Origin: Hydractinia symbiolongicarpus
Taxonomy: Eukaryota; Cnidaria; Hydrozoa; Anthoathecata; Hydractiniidae
Assembly (NCBI RefSeq): GCF_029227915.1
Contig: NC_079880.1
Location: 8,519,501 to 8,583,500, forward strand
Reading direction: 5' to 3'
DNA: 64,000 nucleotides
The position numbers were made by a program, and so were the translations under genes. Under the pieces are notes generated by a model. That model saw nothing but the letters and a program-made list of their open reading frames with translations, ran no database searches and was not told the origin of the DNA. The stretch's first letter is position 1; each line of letters begins with the position of its first letter. Of this stretch, positions 39,561-49,060 are shown in pieces.

Positions 39561-40565
39561 TCGACTCGCTAGCCTTTCTAAGGGCGTGTTTTGAAAACAC
39601 TCCCTCTTGCTTCGCGTTAATCTGCGGGTTAACACCGATGGAGAAGTACTCCTTGCTGATGAGGATTTTGTTCGTGAAATTCACGACATTTCCGATGTAA
39701 AGGCTCATGTCACTGGGGATCATATAGATACCATGACCAACGCTAAAATCCACCTTGGAGCGCGCGTACCTCAGAACATTTTGGAACTTGGCAATCTCCT
39801 TACCCGTGTCGCTAGGTCTGATGATCAGCTCTTCAAAGGTCGTCAAGTACAAGCGTTGAGCGTCGATCGCGCTGCCTTGGTTGCCGAGGATGCCGGACCT
39901 CGCGTTCGCTTGACTTTCGAGGATGAGGTAAGCGTAGAAACGCACACTCTGGGATAACCGTTCAAGACCTGTACGAGTGAGACCCTGGGATTTTTCTAGG
40001 ATCCACCGGCTCCAAGAGTCCCCGTCGAGATAGCTAGAGCCTGAGCCAGGGTGGCCCGAGCGATGAAGTTGCCAGCTGCTGAAGAGGGTCTCTTTCCTCC
40101 ACTCGTGCTCGCTGTCGCTTACTCACGAGCCAGCTGCTGGAATTTTTGCTTGTTGAAGGGGTTGCTAAGACGTTGAAACCTATCGGAGCCCGGTAGAGAA
40201 ATGTCAAGCTCTGCTAGAGTTTTACGTATCTGGAAGTAGACGTGGAACCGGTAAACAGCACGAACTAGAGGGAAAGAGGAGGTCAGATGCTGCATTGAAA
40301 TGCTACAAGCGGATGTTGCGCAGTAGGTAGCGAAGTTGAGTTGAGTGGACCAGAGACTGAAAGGGTGGCTCTGCCACTCCTTCACTGTTGAACCTGAGTG
40401 GAATTCGTAGTCGACGAAGATGTCTGGAAATTTCACCATGAACGAGGACCCCTTCGCGTCAATGGCGATGCTCAGCACTGAGAGGTCATTTCCCTTAAGC
40501 CTCTCCGGATATCTGTCGTGGTTGGGCGCGTACTTTGTCCTCGGATTGTACCAGTAAATGTTCAT
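39561..40565 (-). pseudogene. Conserved structural-type protein (outer, frameshifted, C-terminal anchor lost)
   Basis: Homologue of 16384-17495: starts at 40565 (NIYWYNPRTKYAPNHDRY), frameshifts near 40.0-40.1 kb, and continues to about 39.6 kb (SRTSKVDFS-like region, DMSLYIGNVVNFTNKILIS). The membrane span seen in the inner copy is replaced by unrelated sequence reading to 39514, probably created by the neighbouring deletion. Candidate minor capsid protein; fold not identified. Confidence 0.5.
39582..39604. terminator. Hairpin, 11-bp arms with one mismatch, near a convergent junction
   Basis: Arms GGGCGTGTTTT (39582-39592) and AAAACACTCCC (39594-39604), 1-nt loop. Lies at the place equivalent to the inner hairpin 17496-17523 but with unrelated sequence. 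The adjacent deletion makes the exact gene end uncertain. Confidence 0.4.
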
Positions 40566-40581
40566 CTTTTCTTAAAAAAAC

Positions 40582-41260
40582 ATGAGACAACTCTACGTCA
40601 CGGATATGGAGCACCCTACGATATTCAAATCTCGTCTAGAGCAGGGCACGAGGATCGCTCTGAAATTGATCTGCATTCGACCCACGTGGCTGAACCTCTT
40701 CACTAAGAGCGAGATCAACACCTATAAGGCGGGGTCTAAGCCGTTGGAAGTCCTTATCTCGATCGCGAAGGGTTTGTATCGAATCGAGGATATCGCAGCC
40801 ATAGTCAACAGTCAAGTAGGGGACATGATCAAGCCCTTCGTACTCAGGAACGGAATCTGTAGACTTAGGGTTAAGGGGGGGGGGGGGGGTACGATATGAT
40901 AATCGATCAACCACTGCAGGACATTATGGGACGGGCCTTCAATAATAAGGTAACGTTTACCAAGGGCGACTATGACAGCTTCTACAAGACTGACGTATAC
41001 CAGCGGCTGAGACTCGTATGCCCACAGTTAGACGAAGATGGTTGCCTAGTAGATGGGAAAAAAAATCCAAAATCCTCGCCATGCTTCCTGTGAAGAAGTT
41101 AACTGCCTGGGGAGATATGGTTACATGGACTTTCGATAACCCTGTTTACCTCCCCCTGAAGGGCTCCAAGGACGAGCTGGAGTTCATGCTGACGGACGAG
41201 TATTACAAGGATAAGTACGTCTTGTTTGTGGGAATAACGATGCACTTGCTTATAGAATAA
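40582..41260 (+). pseudogene. Conserved Polinton protein, candidate minor virion protein (outer, broken at a G tract)
   Basis: Starts at 40582 (RQLYVTDMEHPTIF). Keeps the N terminus that is shifted in the inner copy, and KGLYRIEDIAAIVNSQ. A run of 15 G at 40875-40889 breaks the frame after 98 codons; a second frameshift follows near 41.06 kb. The end (DEYYKDKYVLFVGITMHLLIE) is intact. Same gene as 15683-16367. Confidence 0.55.
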
Positions 41261-41262
41261 AT

Positions 41263-41685
41263 ATGACAGACATTACAAAGCTATACCCGAGCCTACCTTC
41301 TGCACCTCCGGAGGGTACGGAGGATACTTCACAAGTCTACAGGCTCCAGAAAATCGAAGAGGTGGAACAATATTTGCGAGCTGAGATTAAGGAGCGGGAC
41401 AAGCTCGCTAAAAAGTTCAAGATGCATGATACGTGGGTGCGTTTTTGTGATCATGGGTTGCTGAGCATTAGCATCATCACATCTTGTGTTGGAATAGGGG
41501 CGTTAGCCTTGGAGTTAGGAGCTCCCCTGTGTATAGCCATGGGTGGTATTACTATCGCCGTAGGGTTAGGCCAAGCGGGTCTACGGAACGCCGGGAAGAG
41601 GCTGGGTGCGAAGAGCAAAAAGCACGAGAGCATCAGACTACTGGCGGAGACCAAGCTCAACTCTATCATAACAGGGAATCTTTAG
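41263..41685 (+). pseudogene. Membrane protein with coiled coil, C-terminally truncated (outer)
   Basis: 140 residues open, preceded by AATAAAT. Soluble part (YRLQKIEEVEQYLRAEIKER), hydrophobic segments (IITSCVGIGALALELG and APLCIAMGGITIAVGLG) as in 15043-15682. After LLAETKLNSI the frame diverges and stops, so about 90 C-terminal residues present in the inner copy are missing. May still be translated as a short form. Confidence 0.6.
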
Positions 41686-41721
41686 TGCTTTCGCGGTCAG
41701 TGTGGGGACCTTCATGTTTGC

Positions 41722-41746
41722 TATATGGTTGAAAGACAACCATATA
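41722..41746. terminator. Intergenic hairpin, 10-bp perfect arms, between convergent genes
   Basis: Arms TATATGGTTG (41722-41731) and CAACCATATA (41737-41746), 5-nt loop, 15 nt before the stop of the minus-strand gene at 41762. Equivalent position to the inner hairpin 14994-15019. Confidence 0.5.
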
Positions 41747-41761
41747 ACCTTGATAAGCCAC

Positions 41762-42291
41762 TTACAATACAGTGAAGCTCTCATCATCAGAGTCACTAAA
41801 GTAGCAAGTGCCGTATCCCGCAACCTCTTTGTATTTACACTCTTCCAGGTACGTCTGTACGTAGTAGTTGCACCCTTGATTGTAGATACTCGCCAGCTTG
41901 ATGATAGCCTTACACTCGCAGCTTTTTTGTGGTATCTTTTTCTTGTGAAATTTTGTTCTGACCTCGCCATCCCACTCCTTCAGCTTGGTGCTGAGGTACC
42001 ACCCTTTTTCACGCTGGTGTTGCTGAACCAAATCCCCTCCAACTGAATCACCTTGGTCAGGATCTCCTTGTATTTAGCCAACCACTCGGGATAGGAAGCG
42101 AGGTAGAACGACATAGTTAGCGCGGAACCCTTACTGTATTGGGATACACCCATGGAGCGGATCTTTTCAAGGGTCAATATCAGTAAAGGTGTTAGATTGC
42201 TGTCTTGATCCTGATAGCCAATCACAAAGCGTTCATCTTTCCCCTTGTTGGCTGGAATTGGATCGCTTAGCACAAGGTTTTCAATGCTCAC
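41762..42291 (-). pseudogene. Conserved Polinton protein, possible ssDNA-binding role (outer, frameshifted)
   Basis: Homologue of 14071-14682: IENLVLSDPIPANKGKDERF, then a frameshift near 42.0 kb, then CECKAIIKLASIY, YVQTYLEECKY and the acidic end DSDDESF. The original ATG is not visible, and a stop lies in frame about 40 bp upstream of 42291, so the start region is also damaged. Confidence 0.55.
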
Positions 42292-42350
42292 TTCTTCAAT
42301 GTTTAGTGGTTTCGAGTTGGTTTAAAAGTCTTCTCAACCAGAGTTTTTTT

Positions 42351-42472
42351 CTATGTCGTTGCACAATGACAACTTCCGCCATTGTATGTGATGTACTCCT
42401 GGTAGCAGGACCAGCAGAGCGGCCTATCTCTTATAAAGAATCTTTGTCCGCGAGGATACGTTCGTGTTCCAT
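42351..42472 (-). pseudogene. Remnant of the Cys-rich small protein (outer)
   Basis: From ATG at 42472 (GATAAATG) with a frameshift in the first codons. The remaining frame contains LCWSCYQEYITYNGG and CHC, clearly related to 13886-14098. A hairpin lies immediately before the start. Confidence 0.5.
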
Positions 42473-42501
42473 TTATCTTACAAACCTTGGTTGTAAGATA
42501 A
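42473..42501. terminator. Intergenic hairpin, 11-bp perfect arms
   Basis: Arms TTATCTTACAA (42473-42483) and TTGTAAGATAA (42491-42501), 7-nt loop. Sits between the stop of the DUF4116 gene (42520) and the next start (42472), so it fills most of the gap. Confidence 0.55.
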
Positions 42502-42519
42502 GCAGTGATCTCCCTACCC

Positions 42520-43110
42520 TTATACTAACTCCCACGTGGACCCACAGGGGAACATTTCCTGAGAACTGAAATGCTCTGGGACATATTCTAGTAGCAAGGG
42601 TCCTTGTCCAACAGCCTCAGCGCACATTTCTTGGATCTTGAAATGGTCTGGAACATGCTTGAGCAGCCAGGGGTACTCTTGAACCGCCCTGGTACACATT
42701 TCCTGGGTCTTGAAATGGTCTGGAACAAACTCGAACAGCGAGGGTTCCACCTCAACAGCCCTGGTGTATATTTCTTGCGTCTTGAAAGCGTTCGGAACAT
42801 GCTTGAGCAGCCATGGTTTCCGTCCGACAACTCTAGCACACATTTCCTGGGTCTTAAAATGGTCCGGAACAATCTCGAGTATCTGAGGTTCCTGTTTAAC
42901 CTCTCTGGCCCACATTTCCTGGGTCATGAGATGATCTGGAACATGCTTGAGCAGCCAGGAGTACTCTTGAACCGCCCTAGTACACATTTCCTGGCTCTTG
43001 AAATGGTCTGGGACACGCTTGAGTGCCAGGGGATACTCCCTAACCTCCATGGCCCACATTTCCTGTGCCTTGATATGTTCGCGAGTTATATTATGGATTT
43101 GTCGGCTCAT
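42520..43110 (-). CDS. DUF4116-like repeat protein, seven repeats (outer element)
   Basis: 196 residues from ATG 43110 (AATATAAAT box), intact. Seven consecutive ~27-residue repeats built on VPDHFKTQEMC, R/AxV, PWLLKH. Each repeat looks like two short helices. This family is frequent in amoeba-infecting viruses and protists; the role is unknown. It is the gene closest to the right TIR and one of the few intact outer genes. An in-frame upstream ATG at 43134 lies at the TIR edge and is less likely. Confidence 0.7.
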   Translation of the reverse strand: MSRQIHNITREHIKAQEMWAMEVREYPLALKRVPDHFKSQEMCTRAVQEYSWLLKHVPDHLMTQEMWAREVKQEPQILEIVPDHFKTQEMCARVVGRKPWLLKHVPNAFKTQEIYTRAVEVEPSLFEFVPDHFKTQEMCTRAVQEYPWLLKHVPDHFKIQEMCAEAVGQGPLLLEYVPEHFSSQEMFPCGSTWELV

Positions 43111-43134
43111 ATTTATATTACACCCCGGCCTCAA

Positions 43135-43410
43135 CTAGCGCGGTCGGGATTTGAATAGGGAATTCCCCTACTCAAATTGGTAATGTCAGCAATTGTTTGT
43201 TCGAACCTGAAATATTCCCTCGATATTGCGCATGACCCATTTGAGGATGATATCGGAATTGCCATTTTATATCGGATTTGCCGGATTTGCCATTTTATAT
43301 CGTATTTGCCATTTTATATCGGATTTGCCGGATTTGAGAATTTCCCTAATTGGGATGATATCGTGTGCGTGCGTGTGCGTTTGCGCTAGAACATACATTA
43401 TCCTATCTCT
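43135..43410 (-). repeat. Right TIR of the outer Polinton
   Basis: Inverted partner of 12405-12692, with the same blocks in mirror order: CTAGCGCGGTCG, the kappaB-like GGGAATTCCC (43158), CCATTTTATATCGGATTTG repeats, GTGCGTTTGCGC and CTATCTCT. Followed by the AAAGT target duplication. Confidence 0.93.
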
Positions 43411-43625
43411 AAAGTTCTGCTTACACACAAGTACGAGTAGATTTTTGAACAGTTAATATATTTAAATTTTTGGAAATTGATTTTTTTATTACTTTATGCT
43501 TCTATGGGATGCAAACTGTTACTGAAAGCACCGATAAAATATTGTTGCTTAAGCTTAAGCATACATTTCTTAAATTTTTCTGCTGATTCAGTTAAATACT
43601 TTCACTCACTACAAATCATTATACT

Positions 43626-46600
43626 CAATTAAATGAACTTGTACGAAGTTTCACGATGTGGGACAATTAAATGAACTTGTACGAAGTTTCACGATGTGAG
43701 ACAATTAAATGAACTTGTACGAAGTTTCACAATGTGAGACAATTAAATGAACTTGTACGAAGTTTCACGATGTGCGACAATTAAATGAACTTGTACGAAG
43801 TTTCACAATGTGAGACAATTAAATGAACTTGTACGAAGTTTCACGATGTGAGACAAATAAATGAACTTGTACGAAGTTTCACGATGTGGGACAATTAAAT
43901 GAACTTGTACGAAGTTTCACAATGTGGGACAATTAAATGAACTTGTACGAAGTTTCACGATGTGGGACAATTAAATGAACTTGTACGAAGTTTCACGATG
44001 TGGGACAATTAAATGAACTTGTACGAAGTTTCACGATGTGGGACAATTAAATGAACTTGTACGAAGTTTCACGATGTGGGACAATTAAATGAACTTGTAC
44101 GAAGTTTCACGATGTGGGACAATTAAATGAACTTGTACGAAGTTTCACGATGTGGGACAATTAAATGAACTTGTACGAAGTTTCACAATGTGGGACAATT
44201 AAATGAACTTGTACGAAGTTTCACAATGTGAGACAATTAAATGAACTTGTACGAAGTTTCACAATGTGGGACAATTAAATGAACTTGTACGAAGTTTCAC
44301 AATGTGGGACAATTAAATGAACTTGTACGAAGTTTCACAATGTGAGACAATTAAATGAACTTGTACGAAGTTTCACAATGTGGGACAATTAAATGAACTT
44401 GTACGAAGTTTCACGATGTGGGACAATTAAATGAACTTGTACGAAGTTTCACAATGTGGGACAATTAAATGAACTTGTACGAAGTTTCACGATGTGGGAC
44501 AATTAAATGAACTTGTACGAAGTTTCACAATGTGGGACAATTAAATGAACTTGTACGAAGTTTCACGATGTGGAACAATTAAATGAACTTGTACGAAGTT
44601 TCACAATGTGAGACAATTAAATGAACTTGTACGAAGTTTCACAATGTGGGACAATTAAATGAACTTGTACGAAGTTTCACGATGTGGGACAATTAAATGA
44701 ACTTGTACGAAGTTTCACAATGTGGGACAATTAAATGAACTTGTACGAAGTTTCACGATGTGGGACAATTAAATGAACTTGTACGAAGTTTCACGATGTG
44801 GGACAATTAAATGAACTAGTACGAAGTTTCACAATGTGGGACAATTAAATGAACTTGTACGAAGTTTCACGATGTGGGACAATTAAATGAACTTGTACGA
44901 AGTTTCACGATGTGGGACAATTAAATGAACTTGTACGAAGTTTCACAATGTGGGACAATTAAATGAACTTGTACGAAGTTCACGATGTGGGACAATTAAA
45001 TGAACTTGTACGAAGTTTCACGATGTGGGACAATTAAATGAACTTGTACGAAGTTTCACAATGTGGGACAATTAAATGAACTTGTACGAAGTTTCACGAT
45101 GTGGGACAATTAAATGAACTTGTACGAAGTTTCACAATGTGAGACAATTAAATGAACTTGTACGAAGTTTCACGATGTTAGACAATTAAATGAACTTGTA
45201 CGAAGTTTCACAATGTAATACAATTAAATGAACTTGTACGAAGTTTCACGATGTTAGAAAATTAAATGAACTTGTACGAAGTTTCACAATGTGAGACAAT
45301 TAAATGAACTTGTACGAAGTTTCACGATGTGGGACAATTAAATGAACTTGTACGAAGTTTCACAATGTGGGACAATTAAATGAACTTGTACGAAGTTTCA
45401 CAATGTGGGACAATTAAATGAACTTGTACGAAGTTTCACAATGTGGGACAATTAAATGAACTTGTACGAAGTTTCACAATGTGGGACAATTAAATGAACT
45501 TGTACGAAGTTTCACAATGTGGGACAATTAAATGAACTTGTACGAAGTTTCACGATGTGGGACAATTAAATGAACTTGTACGAAGTTTCACGATGTGGGA
45601 CAATTAAATGAACTTGTACGAAGTTTCACAATGTGATACAATTAAATGAACTTGTACGAAGTTTCACAATGTGAGACAATTAAATGAACTTGTACGAAGT
45701 TTCACGATGTGGGACAATTAAATGAACTTCTACGAAGTTTCACGATGTGATACAATTAAATGAACTTGTACGAAGTTTCACGACGTGGGACAATTAAATG
45801 AACTAGTACGAAGTTTCACGATGTGGGACAATTAAATGAACTTGTACGAAGTTTCACGATGTGGGACAATTAAATGAACTTGTACGAAGTTTCACGACGT
45901 GGGACAATTAAATGAACTTCTACGAAGTTTCACGATGTGATACAATTAAATGAACTAGTACGAAGTTTCACAATGTGATACAATTAAATGAACTTGTACG
46001 AAGTTTCACAATGTGAGACAATTAAATGAACTTGTACGAAGTTTCACGATGTGGGACAATTAAATGAACTTGTACGAAGTTTCACAATGTGGGACAATTA
46101 AATGAACTTGTACGAAGTTTCACAATGTGGGACAATTAAATGAACTTGTACGAAGTTTCACAATGTGGGACAATTAAATGAACTTGTACGAAGTTTCACA
46201 ATGTGGGACAATTAAATGAACTTGTACGAAGTTTCACAATGTGGGACAATTAAATGAACTTGTACGAAGTTTCACGATGTGGGACAATTAAATGAACTTG
46301 TACGAAGTTTCACAATGTGGGACAATTAAATGAACTTGTACGAAGTTTCACGATGTGGGACAATTAAATGAACTTGTACGAAGTTTCACGATGTGGGACA
46401 ATTAAATGAACTTGTACGAAGTTTCACAATGTGGGACAATTAAATGAACTTGTACGAAGTTTCACGATGTGGGACAATTAAATGAACTTGTACGAAGTTT
46501 CACGATGTGGGACAATTAAATGAACTTGTACGAAGTTTCACGATGTGGGACAATTAAATGAACTTGTACGAAGTTTCACAATGTGATACAATTAAATGAA

Positions 46601-49060
46601 CTTGTACGAAGTTTCACAATGTGAGACAATTAAATGAACTTGTACGAAGTTTCACAATGTGAGACAATTAAATAAACTTGTACGAAGTTTCACAATGTGG
46701 GACAATTAAATGAACTTGTACGAAGTTTCACGATGTGGGACAATTAAATGAACTTCTACGAAGTTTCACGATGTGGGACAATTAAATGAACTTGTACGAA
46801 GTTTCACGATGTGGGACAATTAAATGAACTTGTATGAAGTTTCACAATGTGAGACAATTAAATGAACTTGTACGAAGTTTCACGACGTGGGACAATTAAA
46901 TGAACTAGTACGAAGTTTCACAATGTGGGACAATTAAATGAACTTGTACGAAGTTTTACAATGTGGGACAATTAAATGAACTTGTACGAAGTTTCACAAT
47001 GTGGGACAATTAAATGAACTTGTACGAAGTTTCACAATGTGAGACAATTAAATGAACTTGTACGAAGTTTCACAATGTGATACAATTAAATGAACTTGTA
47101 CGAAGTTTCACAATGTGGGACAATTAAATGAACTTGTACGAAGTTTCACAATGTGCGACAATTAAATGAACTTGTACGAAGTTTCACAATGTGGGACAAT
47201 TAAATGAACTTGTACGAAGTTTCACAATGTGGGACAATTAAATGAACTTGTACGAAGTTTCACAATGTGAGACAATTAAATGAACTTGTACGAAGTTTCA
47301 CAATGTGCGACAATTAAATGAACTTGTACGAAGTTTCACGATGTGGGACAATTAAATGAACTAGTACGAAGTTTCACGATGTGGGACAATTAAATGAACT
47401 TGTACGAAGTTTCACGATGTGGGACAATTAAATGAACTTGTACGAAGTTTCACGATGTGGGACAATTAAATGAACTTGTACGAAGTTTCACAATGTGAGA
47501 CAATTAAATGAACTTGTACGAAGTTTCACAATGTGATACAATTAAATGAACTTGTACGAAGTTTCACAATGTGGGACAATTAAATGAACTTGTACGAAGT
47601 TTCACAATGTGCGACAATTAAATGAACTTGTACGAAGTTTCACAATGTGGGACAATTAAATGAACTTGTACGAAGTTTCACAATGTGGGACAATTAAATG
47701 AACTTGTACGAAGTTTCACAATGTGGGACAATTAAATGAACTGGTACGAAGTTTCACGATGTGGGACAATTAAATGAACTTGTACGAAGTTTCACGATGT
47801 GGGACAATTAAATGAACTTGTACGAAGTTTCACGATGTGGGACAATTACATGAACTTGTACGAAGTTTCACGATGTGGGACAATTAAATGAACTTGTACG
47901 AAGTTTCACAATGTGGGACAATTAAATGAACTTGTACGAAGTTTCACGATGTGGGACAATTAAATGAACTTGTACGAAGTTTCACAATGTGGGACAATTA
48001 AATGAACTTGTACGAAGTTTCACGATGTGGGACAATTAAATGAACTTGTACGAAGTTTCACAATGTGATACAATTAAATGAACTTGTACGAAGTTTCACA
48101 ATGTGAGACAATTAAATGAACTTGTACGAAGTTTCACAATGTGGGACAATTAAATGAACTTGTACGAAGTTTCACAATGTGGGACAATTAAATGAACTTG
48201 TACGAAGTTTCACAATGTGAGACAATTAAATGAACTTGTACGAAGTTTCACAATGTGCGACAATTAAATGAACTTGTACGAAGTTTCACGATGTGGGACA
48301 ATTAAATGAACTAGTACGAAGTTTCACGATGTGGGACAATTAAATGAACTTGTACGAAGTTTCACGATGTGGGACAATTAAATGAACTTGTACGAAGTTT
48401 CACGATGTGGGACAATTAAATGAACTTGTACGAAGTTTCACGATGTGGGACAATTAAATGAACTTGCACGAAGTTTCACGATGTGATACAATTAAATGAA
48501 CTTGTACGAAGTTTCACAATGTGATACAATTAAATGAACTTGTACGAAGTTTCACAATGTGAGACAATTAAATGAACTTGTACGAAGTTTCACGATGTGG
48601 GACAATTAAATGAACTTGTACGAAGTTTCACAATGTGATACAATTAAATGAACTTGTACGAAGTTTCACAATGTGAGACAATTAAATGAACTTGTACGAA
48701 GTTTCACGATGTGGGACAATTAAATGAACTTGTACGAAGTTTCACGATGTGGGACAATTAAATGAACTTGTACGAAGTTTCACAATGTGGGACAATTAAA
48801 TGAACTTGTACGAAGTTTCACGATGTGGGACAATTAAATGAACTTGTACGAAGTTTCACAATGTGGGACAATTAAATGAACTTGTACGAAGTTTCACAAT
48901 GTGGGACAATTAAATGAACTTGTACGAAGTTTCACAATGTGGGACAATTAAATGAACTTGTACGAAGTTTCACGATGTGGGACAATTAAATGAACTTGTA
49001 CGAAGTTTCACAATGTGGGACAATTAAATGAACTTCTACGAAGTTTCACGATGTGGGACG
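43626..49060. repeat. 38-bp satellite array, about 143 copies
   Basis: The unit contains ACAATTAAATGAACTTG, TACGAAGTTTCAC and A/GATGTGGG. The period is 38 bp throughout with very few length changes (one 1-bp loss near 44980). Variation is concentrated at two sites: CACAATG versus CACGATG, and GTGGGAC versus GTGAGAC or GTGATAC. Blocks with the same variant order recur, so copies spread by multi-unit duplication. AACTT-GTACG-AAGTT within the unit is a small inverted repeat. Starts about 215 bp from the end of the outer Polinton. Confidence 0.97.

Larger units (their letters stand above)
12405..43410 (+). mobile_element. Outer Polinton/Maverick (adintovirus-like) element
   Basis: Terminal inverted repeats start AGAGATAG at 12405 and end CTATCTCT at 43410. 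They are flanked by a 5-bp direct repeat AAAGT (12400-12404 and 43411-43415). The element's own length without the inner insertion and one CATGC copy is about 14.4 kb, normal for Polintons. It carries family-B DNA polymerase, packaging ATPase, integrase, double-jelly-roll capsid protein and about ten accessory genes, the standard self-synthesising, virus-like set. No maturation protease was found. Most long genes are broken, and the polymerase is split by the inner element. Confidence 0.92.

Noticed and set aside
14695-42501. Hairpins as CRISPR or site-specific recombination sites.
   Set aside because: Each hairpin has a different sequence, there is no regular spacer structure, and they sit at gene ends rather than in an array.
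12405-43410. The region first looked like one giant palindromic element, two mirrored halves joined head to head near 29 kb.
   Set aside because: The inverted tips at 13286 and 29864 with CATGC duplications, and the outer polymerase frame continuing across them, show a nested insertion. The mirror look arises because the inner element sits in opposite orientation.
43626-49060. The 38-bp array as a centromere.
   Set aside because: About 143 copies over 5.4 kb beside ordinary genes is small, and nothing in the sequence supports centromere function.
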